Notes under the pieces: model-generated
Told to the model about the DNA's origin: nothing
The model's input: the letters and a program-made list of their open reading frames with translations, nothing else
Database searches by the model: none
NCBI GenBank assembly: GCA_947474755.1
Contig: CANJJE010000009.1
Location: 55,710-119,709 of the forward strand
From: Burkholderiales bacterium
GTDB lineage: Bacteria > Pseudomonadota > Gammaproteobacteria > Burkholderiales > Burkholderiaceae_C
Direction of reading: 5' to 3'
Length of the DNA: 64,000 nucleotides
Shown: positions 33,264 through 45,603 of the stretch, piece after piece
Position numbering within the stretch: the stretch's first letter is position 1
Layout: every line of letters starts with the position of its first letter
Translations under genes and position numbers: made by a program

Positions 33264-33596
33264 ATGACCAAATTCACCATCCAACGCGACCATACGCTCG
33301 GTATAGAGGGCGCGCGACAGCTTGCACGGCAATGGGCCAACCATGCGCGCCGTCAACATGACATGGACTGCTGCGTCCATGCCGAAGCAGACTGCGAGCG
33401 GGTCACCTTCGAGCGCTCGGGTGTTCAAGGTCTTCTGCGGGCCACGGCTGACAGGTTTGATCTGAGTGTGACCCTGGGTTTCCTGCTGTCGGGGTTCAGC
33501 GATCGCATCCGTGGCGAGATCGAGAAGAACCTTGATGCGGCCATCGCCACTGCTGCAGCCGCATCTGGCGACCACGCACAAGCAGCGAAGGACTGA
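33264..33596 (+). CDS. Polyhydroxyalkanoic acid system family protein
   Basis: A 110-residue cytoplasmic protein from ATG 33264. It matches my memory of the PHA-granule-region family (Pfam PHA_gran_rgn): 'IQRDHTLGIEGARQLARQWA', then 'FERSGVQGLL', 'DRFDLSVTLGFLLSGFSDRI' and 'EIEKNLDAAIA'. The family is found near PHA biosynthesis genes but also alone, and its role is undefined. Here no phaC or phasin is near; the preceding gene is the aminopeptidase (41-nt gap). A TTG at 33219 would overlap that gene's stop and extend the protein by 15 residues, but the conserved part begins at 'MTKFTIQRDHTLG'. Confidence 0.8.
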   Translation: MTKFTIQRDHTLGIEGARQLARQWANHARRQHDMDCCVHAEADCERVTFERSGVQGLLRATADRFDLSVTLGFLLSGFSDRIRGEIEKNLDAAIATAAAASGDHAQAAKD

Positions 33597-33628
33597 CCTG
33601 GCGGGGGCCCCGCTATTGCTCGGTTGGG

Positions 33629-34378
33629 CTACTGTGCGACGCGACTGCTGTGGGGCGACGCCACCGAGCTGGCAGCGCGCGGTGTGTCTGTCGATGGCGA
33701 GGCCGGCTTTGAATAAGCCTGCGCCAGGCCCATCAGGTGCTGCCTTTGTTCAGGTTCGAAGTACGGCGCCAGCAGGCTCAGCACGTGGGAGGCCCCGCGC
33801 AGCATGGCCGCACTGGCGTTCTCGGGTTCCAGTGCATGGCGAGGATCGCACACGTACTCGTAGCTGAGCCAGTAGGTCGACACCACGACCATCGCAGTGG
33901 CCACCGACTCGGCCTCCGACGCCGTCAGGCGCACCGCATTGCCTCGGCCCAGGCCTGCCAGCACTCGCCGCACCGCCTGCGTTTTTTCCTTCAGCACATC
34001 CTGGAAATGGGTTTCGATCCGCCGGTTCTTGCTGAGCAGGTCGTTGAGGTCGCGATACAGGAAACGGTACTGCCAGACCAGCTCGAACAGCATGTGGAAG
34101 AACAGCCACGCGTCCTCGACATCGTGCACGTCATCGGCCGCTTTCAGCAATATGTCCAGCGAGGCTTCGTAGCGATCAACCAGCCGATCGACCAGCAGGT
34201 CCTTCGCCGGGTAGTGGTAGTACAGGTTGCCGGTGCTGATGTTCAGTTCCGCCGAGATCAGCGCGGTCGACACATTAGGTTCGCCGAAGCGGTTGAACAG
34301 TTCCAGCGTCACGTCGAGGATGCGCTCGGCCGTGCGGCGTGTCTTCTTGACGGGAATCACCATGGCATCTGCTTTCAT
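33629..34378 (-). CDS. TetR-family transcriptional regulator
   Basis: A 249-residue regulator with an N-terminal helix-turn-helix (about 10-55: 'AERILDVTLELFNRFGEPNVSTALISAELNIS...GNLYYHYPAKDLL'), typical of TetR. The C-terminal domain (about 60-210) is all-helical with 'HMLFELVWQYRFLYRDLNDLLSKN', seen in a TetR subgroup annotated in many Burkholderiales. The tail is Ser/Pro-rich. Start choice: ATG at 34378 ('MKADAMV') or 34363 ('MVIPVKKTRRT'); the frame is open to 34495 but that part overlaps the ABC promoter region. It is divergent from the ABC exporter genes and may control them. Confidence 0.87.
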   Translation of the reverse strand: MKADAMVIPVKKTRRTAERILDVTLELFNRFGEPNVSTALISAELNISTGNLYYHYPAKDLLVDRLVDRYEASLDILLKAADDVHDVEDAWLFFHMLFELVWQYRFLYRDLNDLLSKNRRIETHFQDVLKEKTQAVRRVLAGLGRGNAVRLTASEAESVATAMVVVSTYWLSYEYVCDPRHALEPENASAAMLRGASHVLSLLAPYFEPEQRQHLMGLAQAYSKPASPSTDTPRAASSVASPHSSRVAQ

Positions 34379-34380
34379 TG

Positions 34381-34391
34381 CAGTCGGACTG
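34381..34391. promoter_or_regulatory. Small palindrome upstream of the TetR gene (possible operator)
   Basis: CAGTC-G-GACTG is a perfect 11-bp palindrome only 2 nt upstream of the TetR start at 34378, inside the divergent TetR/ABC region. TetR proteins often bind short palindromes near their own start. The arms are only 5 bp, so chance is a serious alternative. Confidence 0.25.
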
Positions 34392-34498
34392 TCGATCAAG
34401 GTAGCACCAAGTCGGAGCCTGTCCAGCGGCATCTGCCCTGAAGCAGCGCCGTGGTCGCATGGCGAAGAGACCGGGCCAGCGCGCAGCGGGTGCACTAC

Positions 34499-34504
34499 CT
34501 ACAA
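34499..34504 (+). promoter_or_regulatory. -10-like box before the ABC exporter genes
   Basis: TACAAT lies 11 nt before the ATG at 34516, in the divergent region with the TetR gene. No good -35 is visible 16-18 bp upstream. Confidence 0.25.
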
Positions 34505-34515
34505 TCACGCGCTTC

Positions 34516-35505
34516 ATGCCTGTTCATCACCCCGGCCCTGCCGACGCCGCCATCTCCTTTCGCAGCGTCAGCAAGTGCTACGGCGGCAGCCAGGGCAGCG
34601 TGCAGGCGCTCGATAGCGTCACCTTCGACATCGAACCCGGCGAATTCTTCGGCCTGCTCGGGCCCAATGGTGCTGGCAAGACCACATTGATCAGCATCCT
34701 CGCCGGCTTGTCGCGTGCGAGTTCGGGCCAGGTGCTGGTGCACGGCCACGACGTTGTCACCGACTACGCCCGCGCGCGCCGAAGTCTCGGCATCGTGCCG
34801 CAGGAACTGGTGTTCGACCCGTTCTTCACGGTGCGAGAGACGCTGCAGATTCAAAGCGGCTATTTCGGCGTGCGCAATGACCCCCGCGCCAACGACGCCT
34901 GGATTGACGAATTGCTGGAGCATCTCGGTTTGACCGACAAGGCCGACGCCAACACCCGACAACTGTCGGGTGGCATGAAGCGCCGGGTGCTGGTGGCGCA
35001 GGCGCTGGTCCACCGTCCGCCGGTGATCGTGCTCGACGAGCCCACTGCCGGTGTCGATGTCGAGCTTCGCCAGACGCTTTGGCAGTTCATTGCGCGGTTG
35101 TGCAAGGAAGGCCACACCGTGTTGCTGACCACCCATTACCTGGAAGAGGCCGAAGCCCTGTGCGGCCGGCTCGCGATGCTGAAACAGGGCCGCGTGGTGG
35201 CACTCGACCGCACCTCGGCGCTGCTGGCCGGGCGGGCCAGCTCGATGCTGCGCTTCAAGCTCGACACGCCGCTGCCGCCCGCGTTGCAGGCAAACGCCCG
35301 GGTGACGGGCCGCATCGTGCAGATCAAGACACGCAATGCGGCCGAGGTCGAATCGGTGCTCGCCACCTTGCGCGCATTCGGGGGTCAGCCCGAAGATCTG
35401 GAGATCGGCCGCGCTGACCTGGAAGACGTGTTCCTCGAAATCATGCGTGGTGAGCCCGCGCTCTCGCCCCCGCTGTTGCAGCCGCCGAGGCAGGTTTCTG
35501 CATGA
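34516..35505 (+). CDS. ABC-2 type exporter, ATP-binding protein
   Basis: A 329-residue ATPase of the ABC-2 export class, like YadG/CcmA-type drug or polysaccharide exporters. Motifs: Walker A GPNGAGKTT (about 49-57), Q-loop 'GIVPQELVFDPFFTVRETL', signature 'LSGGMKRRVLVAQALVHRP', Walker B 'VIVLDEPTAGVDVEL', switch His in 'LLTTHYLEEAEALC'. An extra C-terminal domain of about 80 residues is typical. ATG 34516 is preferred; an upstream in-frame start would read through the promoter region. The stop overlaps the permease start (ATGA at 35502). Substrate unknown. The pair commonly precedes bolA-murA in Burkholderiales. Confidence 0.92.
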   Translation: MPVHHPGPADAAISFRSVSKCYGGSQGSVQALDSVTFDIEPGEFFGLLGPNGAGKTTLISILAGLSRASSGQVLVHGHDVVTDYARARRSLGIVPQELVFDPFFTVRETLQIQSGYFGVRNDPRANDAWIDELLEHLGLTDKADANTRQLSGGMKRRVLVAQALVHRPPVIVLDEPTAGVDVELRQTLWQFIARLCKEGHTVLLTTHYLEEAEALCGRLAMLKQGRVVALDRTSALLAGRASSMLRFKLDTPLPPALQANARVTGRIVQIKTRNAAEVESVLATLRAFGGQPEDLEIGRADLEDVFLEIMRGEPALSPPLLQPPRQVSA

Positions 35506-36293
35506 CGCGCTTCGCTGCACCGCCGGCAATGCACCTGCTGTCCGGTGCGCGCACACTTTTCTACAAGGAGGTGTTGCGCTTCTGGAAGGTCAGCTTTCAG
35601 ACGGTGGCGGCACCCGTACTCACCGCAGTGCTGTACCTGCTGATCTTCGGCCATGCGCTGGGCGACCAGGTGCAGCCCTTCGATGGTGTCGGCTACACCA
35701 GCTTCCTGGTGCCGGGCTTGGTCATGATGAGCGTGCTGCAGAACGCCTTTGCCAATAGCAGTTCGTCGCTGATCCAGAGCAAGATCAGCGGCAACCTGGT
35801 GTTCCTTCTGGTCACGCCGCTGTCCCACTGGGCCTGGTTTGTCGCCTACGTCGGCGCCTCGGTGGTGCGCGGCGTTGCCGTCGGCGCTGGGGTACTCGCG
35901 GTGACGATGTGGTTCGCGCCGCTGGATCTGGCGCAGCCGCTATGGATCGCCGTCTTCATCCTGCTGGGCGCGGTGCTGATGGGAGCGCTGGGCTTGATCG
36001 CGGGCCTGTGGGCAGAGAAATTCGATCAGATCGCGACCTTCCAGAACTTCGTCGTGATGCCGATGACCTTTCTCTCCGGGGTGTTCTATTCGGTCAACAG
36101 CCTGCCGCCTCTGTGGCGGGTCGCGAGTCACCTGAATCCTTTCTTCTACATCGTTGATGGCTTCCGGTTCGGCTTTTTCGGGGTCAGCGATGTGTCGCCA
36201 TGGGTCAGCCTGGGCGTGGCGGCGGCCGGCCTGGTGGTGGTTTGCGGGTTGTGTCTTCGCTTGCTTTACACCGGTTACAAGATCAGACACTGA
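35502..36293 (+). CDS. ABC-2 type exporter, permease
   Basis: A 263-residue membrane protein with about six transmembrane helices and the ABC-2 signature in 'FLSGVFYSVNSLPPLWRVASHLNPFFYIVDGFRFGFFG' (about 188-225). The N-terminal 'GARTLFYKEVLRFWKVSFQTVAAPVLTAVLYLLIFG' is typical of YadH. Start overlaps the ATPase stop, so the two are translationally coupled and form one exporter. bolA follows 23 nt later. Confidence 0.92.
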   Translation: MTRFAAPPAMHLLSGARTLFYKEVLRFWKVSFQTVAAPVLTAVLYLLIFGHALGDQVQPFDGVGYTSFLVPGLVMMSVLQNAFANSSSSLIQSKISGNLVFLLVTPLSHWAWFVAYVGASVVRGVAVGAGVLAVTMWFAPLDLAQPLWIAVFILLGAVLMGALGLIAGLWAEKFDQIATFQNFVVMPMTFLSGVFYSVNSLPPLWRVASHLNPFFYIVDGFRFGFFGVSDVSPWVSLGVAAAGLVVVCGLCLRLLYTGYKIRH

Positions 36294-36304
36294 GTCGCCT
36301 GAGC

Positions 36305-36310
36305 GATAAT
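36305..36310 (+). promoter_or_regulatory. -10-like box 6 nt before bolA
   Basis: GATAAT is followed by exactly 6 nt and the ATG at 36317. No Shine-Dalgarno sequence is visible, and a -35 is not obvious in the end of the permease gene. Confidence 0.3.
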
Positions 36311-36316
36311 CGCGTC

Positions 36317-36586
36317 ATGTCTGAACCCACGCCAAACGATGTCCAACGCTTCATTGCGCAAGGCCTGAGTTGCGAGCATCTGGAGGTGCAGGGCGATGGC
36401 AGGCATTTTTTCGCCACCATCGTCTGTGCTGCCTTTGAAGGTGCCAGCCGCATCAAGCGCCACCAGATGGTCTACCAGGCTCTGGGCGACAAGATGCGTG
36501 CCGAGATCCACGCCTTGTCGATGAAGACGCTCACACCGGCCGAGTGGGCCGTCAGCGCCGAAAAAGCACCACTGCAGCATCACTGA
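36317..36586 (+). CDS. BolA-family protein (IbaG-like)
   Basis: An 89-residue BolA-fold protein. Members bind monothiol glutaredoxins through a shared [2Fe-2S] cluster and act in iron-sulfur trafficking or acid stress. Visible features: 'SEPTPNDVQRFIAQGLSCEHLEVQGDGRHFFATIVC', then 'GASRIKRHQMVYQALGDKM' with the conserved R-x-x-R-H motif, then 'IHALSMKTLTPAEW'. The sequence is closer to IbaG/YrbA than to BolA proper, and IbaG also stands directly upstream of murA in E. coli. murA starts 79 nt downstream. Confidence 0.92.
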   Translation: MSEPTPNDVQRFIAQGLSCEHLEVQGDGRHFFATIVCAAFEGASRIKRHQMVYQALGDKMRAEIHALSMKTLTPAEWAVSAEKAPLQHH

Positions 36587-36617
36587 AAGTCGTCGCGGCA
36601 CGTGCTGCGGCGTTTGA

Positions 36618-38607
<1,990 letters not shown>

Positions 38608-38611
<4 letters not shown>

Positions 38612-39921
38612 CCGTGCGCATCCGCCACCTGGACACGTCGGCGTCCAACTTCGCTGCCGAGTTCGAGCGGGTACTGCACTGGTCCGCCGAGACCGATGGC
38701 GCCATCGAAGAGCGCGTGGCCTCGATCCTGTCCGACGTGCAGCAGCGCGGCGATGCGGCGGTGCTGGAGTACACGCGTCGCTTCGATGGCCTCGATGCGG
38801 CCTCGGTCGCGTCGCTGGAAATCAGTCACACCGAACTCCAGGCGGCGCTGTCTTCGATCACGCCGGCACAGCGCAGCGCCCTGGAATTGGCCGCCCATCG
38901 GGTGCGCGACTACCACCAGCGCCAGCTCGAAGCCTGCGGCCGTTCGTGGACTTACCGCGACGCAGAGGGCACCGTGCTCGGGCAAAAGGTCACGCCGCTC
39001 GACCGCGTCGGCATCTACGTGCCAGGTGGCAAGGCGGCGTATCCGTCCAGTGTGCTGATGAACGCGCTGCCGGCGAAGGTGGCCGGGGTGGGCGAGATCG
39101 TGATGGTCGTTCCGACGCCGAAAGGCGAGAAGAACCTGCTGGTGCTGGCTGCCGCAGCGGTCGCCGGTGCTGACCGCGTGTTCACGATCGGTGGCGCGCA
39201 GGCGGTGGCTGCGCTCGCCTACGGCACGGCCACGGTGCCCGCCGTCGACAAGATCACCGGCCCGGGCAATGCCTATGTCGCCAGCGCCAAGCGTCGCGTC
39301 TTTGGCAAGGTCGGCATCGACATGATCGCGGGCCCGAGCGAGATCCTGGTGCTGGCCGATGGCAGCACACCGGCCGACTGGGTCGCGATGGACCTGTTCA
39401 GCCAGGCCGAGCACGACGAGCTGGCGCAGAGCATCCTGCTGTGCCCCGACGCGGCCTACATCGAGCGTGTGCACGCCGAGATCGATCGTTTGATCGCCAC
39501 CATGCCGCGCCGCGATGTGATTCGCGCGTCGCTCGAAGGCCGTGGTGCGCTGATCCGCACGCTCAGCATGGAAGAGGCCTGCGAGATCAGCAACCGCATC
39601 GCACCCGAGCACCTCGAAGTCAGCTCACGCGACCCGCACCGCTGGGAGCCGCTGCTCAGGCACGCTGGCGCGATTTTCCTCGGTGCCTACACCAGCGAAA
39701 GCCTGGGTGACTACTGCGCCGGCCCGAACCATGTGCTGCCCACCTCGGGCACCGCGCGCTTCTCGTCGCCTCTGGGTGTCTACGACTTCCAGAAGCGCAG
39801 CAGCCTGATCGAGGTCAGCGAGGCGGGCGCTCAGCAGCTCGGCGTCGTCGCGGCTGAACTGGCCTATGGCGAAGGTCTGCAGGCGCATGCGCAAGCGGCC
39901 GAAATGCGGTTGAAGCGCTGA
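38608..39921 (+). CDS. hisD: Histidinol dehydrogenase
   Basis: HisD performs the last two oxidations, histidinol to histidine, with NAD and zinc. The 437-residue protein has '[27 protein letters not shown]' (about 132-158), '[31 protein letters not shown]', '[16 protein letters not shown]', the zinc-region '[17 protein letters not shown]' and the catalytic 'IAPEHLEV'. ATG 38608 overlaps the hisG stop. hisC follows after 27 nt. Confidence 0.97.
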
Positions 39922-39948
39922 ACTGGTGCTGCAGCCGAGTCGTACCCC

Positions 39949-41046
39949 ATGCCACGCCTGACCACCGACGCCGTGATCCAGCGCCACATCCGTCGCGATG
40001 TGCGCGCGATGCACGCCTATGCGGTGCAGCCGAGCGACGGCATGGTCAAGCTCGATGCGATGGAGAACCCGTTTCGCCTGCCCGAGCCGTTGCGTGCCGC
40101 GCTCGGTGCCCGTCTGGCCGAGGTGGCGATCAACCGCTACCCGGGCAGACGCAACGACGACCTGCGCTGCGCGCTGGCGCAGCATGCCGGGCTGCCCGTC
40201 GGCTTCGACCTGATTCTGGGTAATGGCTCGGATGAGCTGATCTCGATGCTCAGCCTGGCTTGCGCGAACCCAGGCGCAAGTGTCGTCTCGCCGGTGCCGG
40301 GCTTCGTGATGTACGACGTGTCGGCGCGTTTGCACGGACTGCGCTCGATCAGCGTGCCGCTGACCGCCGACTTCGAGCTCGACGAGGCCGCCATGCTCAC
40401 TGCGATGGCCGAGCACCAGCCGGCGATCGTCTACATCGCCTATCCGAACAACCCGACCGCCAACCTGTTCGATGACGCGATCGTCGAGCGGTTGATCGAG
40501 GCGGCTCCGGGGCTGGTCGTGATCGACGAGGCCTACCAGCCGTTCGCCTCGCGCAGCTACAGCGACCGCGTGGCGCGCCACGAGCATGTCCTGATCATGC
40601 GCACCTTGAGCAAGTTCGGCCTCGCCGGGGTGCGACTCGGCTACCTCATGGGGCCGCAGGCGCTGATTGCCGAGATCGACAAGGTGCGCCCACCATACAA
40701 CGTCAGCGTTCTGAACTGCGAGGCGGCGCTGTTCGCACTTGAACATGCCAACGAGTTCGATCAACAGGCGGCGGTGCTGCGCAGCGAGCGGGCGCGGCTG
40801 ATGTCTGCCCTGCGAGGTCTGCCCGGCGTGCAGCCGTATCCGAGCGAGGCCAACATGATCCTCGCCCGTGTGCCGGATGCGGCTGCGCTGTTCGCTGCAT
40901 TGAAGCTTCGGGGCATCCTGGTCAAGAATGTCTCGAATCTGCATCCCTTGCTGGCAGACTGCCTGCGGCTGACGGTTGGTACGCCGGATGAAAATGAGCT
41001 GTTGTTGACTGCCTTGATCTCTGCCCTGGAAGTGAGCCCGCGATGA
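39949..41046 (+). CDS. hisC: Histidinol-phosphate aminotransferase
   Basis: HisC is the PLP enzyme that converts imidazole acetol phosphate to histidinol phosphate. The 365-residue protein has the N-terminal '[16 protein letters not shown]', the '[13 protein letters not shown]' PLP-phosphate region, '[13 protein letters not shown]', '[12 protein letters not shown]' and the PLP lysine in '[17 protein letters not shown]'. The stop overlaps the hisB start at 41043. Confidence 0.97.
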   Translation: MPRLTTDAVIQRHIRRDVRAMHAYAVQPSDGMVKLDAMENPFRLPEPLRAALGARLAEVAINRYPGRRNDDLRCALAQHAGLPVGFDLILGNGSDELISMLSLACANPGASVVSPVPGFVMYDVSARLHGLRSISVPLTADFELDEAAMLTAMAEHQPAIVYIAYPNNPTANLFDDAIVERLIEAAPGLVVIDEAYQPFASRSYSDRVARHEHVLIMRTLSKFGLAGVRLGYLMGPQALIAEIDKVRPPYNVSVLNCEAALFALEHANEFDQQAAVLRSERARLMSALRGLPGVQPYPSEANMILARVPDAAALFAALKLRGILVKNVSNLHPLLADCLRLTVGTPDENELLLTALISALEVSPR

Positions 41047-41663
41047 GTTCTGACACGACGGCCCCGGCCGTGATGCACCGTGTGGCGCAGGTGACGCGTC
41101 ACACCGCTGAAACCCAGATCTGCGTGGCCATCGACCTCGACGGTACTGGCGCCGCGAAGCTCGCCACGGGCATCGGATTCTTCGACCACATGCTGGACCA
41201 GATCGCGCGTCACGGCCTGATCGATCTGGACATCGAGGCCAAGGGCGACCTGCATATCGACGGCCACCACACCGTCGAAGACATCGGTATCACCCTTGGG
41301 CAGGCGGTGGCGAAGGCGGTCGGCGACAAGCGCGGGCTGCGCCGCTATGGCCACGCCTATGTGCCGCTCGACGAGGCGCTGTCTCGGGTTGTCATCGATT
41401 TTTCCGGCCGACCGGGACTGCACATGCGCGTCGATTTCAAGAGCGGCATGATCGGCGCGCTCGACACCCAGCTGGTCTACGAGTTTTTCCAGGGTTTCGT
41501 CAACCACGCCAACGTCAGCTTGCATATCGACAACCTGCACGGCGACAACGCGCACCACCAGTGCGAGACGATCTTCAAGGCCTTCGCCCGGGCGATGCGC
41601 ATGGCACTGGAAGTCGACCCGCGCATGGGCAATGTGATCCCGTCGACCAAAGGCAGTTTGTGA
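41043..41663 (+). CDS. hisB: Imidazoleglycerol-phosphate dehydratase
   Basis: HisB (monofunctional) dehydrates imidazole glycerol phosphate. The 206-residue product shows the metal-binding '[16 protein letters not shown]', '[20 protein letters not shown]', '[26 protein letters not shown]', '[15 protein letters not shown]' and '[20 protein letters not shown]'. The two H-H-x-x-E type motifs are intact. There is no phosphatase domain, so a separate histidinol phosphatase is needed. An 84-nt gap with a hairpin repeat separates it from hisH. Confidence 0.97.
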   Translation: MSSDTTAPAVMHRVAQVTRHTAETQICVAIDLDGTGAAKLATGIGFFDHMLDQIARHGLIDLDIEAKGDLHIDGHHTVEDIGITLGQAVAKAVGDKRGLRRYGHAYVPLDEALSRVVIDFSGRPGLHMRVDFKSGMIGALDTQLVYEFFQGFVNHANVSLHIDNLHGDNAHHQCETIFKAFARAMRMALEVDPRMGNVIPSTKGSL

Positions 41664-41689
41664 TGACGGTCCCCACGTCGCGTTGCTCC

Positions 41690-41736
41690 TCCCCCCCGAG
41701 AAGGGAGCGTTCAGCTGCTCCCTTGGGGCGGCCCGG
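41690..41736. repeat. GC-rich intergenic hairpin repeat between hisB and hisH
   Basis: The stem AAGGGAGC (41701-41708) pairs perfectly with GCTCCCTT (41717-41724) over an 8-nt loop. Outside it a C-run (about 41691-41697) can pair with GGGG (41725-41728), with GAG unpaired. The consensus look, C-run, hairpin, 'CCTTGGGGCGGCCCGGCGG', resembles a dispersed intergenic hairpin common in Comamonadaceae-related genomes as I remember them. It interrupts otherwise tight his genes and may act as an RNA processing or attenuation structure. Confidence 0.55.
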
Positions 41737-41747
41737 CGGACGCTGAC

Positions 41748-42407
41748 ATGGCCAGAACGGTCGCCATCGTCGACTACGGCATGGGCAATCTGCGCTCGGT
41801 GTCACAAGCGGTCATGCATGTTGCGCAGGGTTCAGGCCTGGAGGTGAAGGTGACGTCCGACCCCGATGTCGTCTATGTCGCCGAGCGCGTCGTGCTGCCC
41901 GGGCAGGGAGCAATGCCCGACTGCATGCGCGAGTTGCGCGAGTCGGGGTTGAAAGACGCCGTGCTCGATGCGGCAGCGCGCAAGCCCTTGCTCGGCGTGT
42001 GCGTTGGCATGCAGATGCTGCTGTCACGTAGCGAAGAGGGTCCACCCGGCGTGGGTACCCCCGGGCTGTCGCTGATCCCGGGCGAGGTGATCCGCTTTCG
42101 GCTCGACGGGCAGTTGCAGCCCGACGGTAGCCGCTACAAGGTGCCGCAGATGGGTTGGAACCAGGTGATCCAGGTCCGGCCGCACCGGTTGTGGGCGGAC
42201 GTGCCTGACGGTGCAAGCTTCTATTTCGTGCACAGTTTCTACGCGCAGCCCACAGATCCACATCACAGTCTTGGCGAAACCGACTACGGACAACGCTTTA
42301 CCTGCGCGCTCGGGCGAGATAATATTTTTGCGACGCAGTTTCATCCGGAGAAGAGTGCGAGCCACGGGCTGACCGTGTATCGAAACTTTCTCCGCTGGAA
42401 CCCCTGA
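41748..42407 (+). CDS. hisH: Imidazole glycerol phosphate synthase, glutaminase subunit
   Basis: HisH supplies ammonia from glutamine to HisF. The 219-residue class I amidotransferase has '[14 protein letters not shown]' at the N-terminus, the nucleophile Cys85 in '[18 protein letters not shown]', the oxyanion-region '[12 protein letters not shown]' and the His/Glu pair in '[14 protein letters not shown]'. All three triad residues are present. A hairpin follows the stop, then hisA. Confidence 0.97.
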   Translation: MARTVAIVDYGMGNLRSVSQAVMHVAQGSGLEVKVTSDPDVVYVAERVVLPGQGAMPDCMRELRESGLKDAVLDAAARKPLLGVCVGMQMLLSRSEEGPPGVGTPGLSLIPGEVIRFRLDGQLQPDGSRYKVPQMGWNQVIQVRPHRLWADVPDGASFYFVHSFYAQPTDPHHSLGETDYGQRFTCALGRDNIFATQFHPEKSASHGLTVYRNFLRWNP

Positions 42408-42429
42408 TCGCCGCGACGTGCTGCGGCGA
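42408..42429 (+). other. Hairpin immediately after the hisH stop
   Basis: TCGCCGC (42408-42414) pairs with GCGGCGA (42423-42429) over an 8-nt loop. No T tract follows, so it is unlikely to be a complete terminator. It lies in the 83-nt hisH-hisA gap and could be a stability or partial termination element. Confidence 0.35.
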
Positions 42430-42490
42430 GCCAGGTTGGGCGGCATCTCTACCTCTCCTGTCCCTGATTCCTTCAACTGCTTTTCCGGTC

Positions 42491-43234
42491 ATGTTGCTCA
42501 TTCCTGCGATCGATCTCAAAGACGGCAAATGTGTGCGCCTGAAACAAGGTGACATGAGCAACTCGACAACCTTCGGTGAGGACCCTGCAGCGATGGCCCG
42601 TCGCTGGGTCGATGCCGGTGCGCGGCGCCTGCACCTGGTCGATCTGAATGGTGCGTTTGCCGGCAAGCCGGTCAACGAGACTGCGATCAAGGCCATCCTG
42701 GCCGAGGTCGGGGATGAGATTCCAGTGCAGCTGGGCGGTGGCATCCGTGACCTCGACACCATCGAGCGCTACCTCGACGACGGACTGAGCTTCATCATCA
42801 TCGGCACTGCTGCGGTGAAAAACCCCGGCTTCCTGCGCGACGCTTGCAGCGCTTTCGGCGGTCACATCATCGTCGGTCTCGACGCGAAGGAAGGCAAGGT
42901 CGCCACCGACGGCTGGAGCAAACTGACCGGCCACGAGGTCATAGACCTGGCGAAGAAGTTCGAGGACTACGGCGTCGAAGGTGTGATCTACACCGACATT
43001 GGTCGCGACGGCATGCTGTCCGGCATCAACATCGACGCCACGGTCAAGCTGGCGCAGGCGTTGACGATTCCTGTCATCGCCTCCGGTGGGTTGAGCGATC
43101 TGGTCGATATCGACCGGTTGTGTCAGGTGGAGTTCGAAGGTATCGATGGTGTCATCTGCGGCCGCGCGATCTACACCGGCGACCTCGATTTCGCTGTCGC
43201 GCAGGCGCGTGCCGACGAGCTGAACGGGAACTGA
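42491..43234 (+). CDS. hisA: Phosphoribosylformimino-5-aminoimidazole carboxamide ribotide isomerase
   Basis: HisA is the TIM-barrel isomerase converting ProFAR to PRFAR. The 247-residue protein has '[21 protein letters not shown]' with the catalytic Asp (about residue 8), '[16 protein letters not shown]', '[20 protein letters not shown]', the second catalytic Asp in '[14 protein letters not shown]' and '[15 protein letters not shown]'. It and HisF are related half-barrel duplications. The start has no strong Shine-Dalgarno sequence. Confidence 0.97.
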   Translation: MLLIPAIDLKDGKCVRLKQGDMSNSTTFGEDPAAMARRWVDAGARRLHLVDLNGAFAGKPVNETAIKAILAEVGDEIPVQLGGGIRDLDTIERYLDDGLSFIIIGTAAVKNPGFLRDACSAFGGHIIVGLDAKEGKVATDGWSKLTGHEVIDLAKKFEDYGVEGVIYTDIGRDGMLSGINIDATVKLAQALTIPVIASGGLSDLVDIDRLCQVEFEGIDGVICGRAIYTGDLDFAVAQARADELNGN

Positions 43235-43286
43235 CCGGCGTCTCCCACCCTTCCCGACGCCCTGCGATGGCAGCCGGCGACATCAG

Positions 43287-44065
43287 ATGCTTTCCAAGCG
43301 AATCATTCCTTGCCTCGACGTGACCCGTGGGCGCGTCGTCAAAGGCGTCAACTTCGTCGAGTTGCGTGACGCCGGGGACCCGGTGGAAATCGCCGCGCGT
43401 TACAACGACCAGGGTGCCGACGAACTGACTTTCCTCGACATCACCGCCACCAGCGATGGCCGCGATGTGATCCTTCACATCATCGAGGCGGTGGCGTCGC
43501 AGGTGTTCATACCGCTGACGGTCGGCGGTGGCGTGCGCTCGGTTGATGATGTGCGGCGCCTGCTCAATGCCGGTGCCGACAAGGTCAGCTTCAATTCGGC
43601 GGCGGTGGCGAATCCCCAGCTGATTCGCGATGCCTCGGCGCGCTATGGCGCACAGTGCATCGTCGTGGCGATCGACGCGAAGCGACGCAGGGGCGATGAT
43701 CTGGCAGCTCGCGGCCCCGGCTGGGATGTCTACACCCACGGCGGACGCAAGAACACGGGCCTTGATGCAGTCGAATGGGCTGCGCAGATGGCCGAGCATG
43801 GCGCCGGTGAAATCCTGCTGACCAGCATGGACCGCGATGGCACGAAATCAGGCTTCGATCTGGAGCTGACGCGTGCGGTCAGCGACCGCGTCGCGGTCCC
43901 GGTGATTGCCTCGGGCGGAGTCGGCGCGCTGGAGCACCTGTCGGAAGGGATTCGCATCGGCGGTGCCGACGCGGTGCTGGCCGCCAGCATCTTCCACTAC
44001 GGAGAGTTCACCGTGGGCCAGGCCAAGGCGTTGATGGCGCGCGACGGCATCCCGGTGAGGTTGTG

Positions 44066-44066
<1 letters not shown>
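43287..44066 (+). CDS. hisF: Imidazole glycerol phosphate synthase, cyclase subunit
   Basis: HisF takes ammonia from HisH and cyclises PRFAR to IGP and AICAR. The 259-residue TIM-barrel protein has '[20 protein letters not shown]' with the catalytic Asp11, '[15 protein letters not shown]', '[31 protein letters not shown]', the second catalytic Asp in '[16 protein letters not shown]' and '[14 protein letters not shown]'. It is the last his gene here. The next gene is rsmD, overlapping by 1 nt, not hisI as in many relatives. Confidence 0.97.
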
Positions 44067-45586
<1,520 letters not shown>

Positions 45587-45603
45587 TCTGCCCAGCGACT
45601 GGG

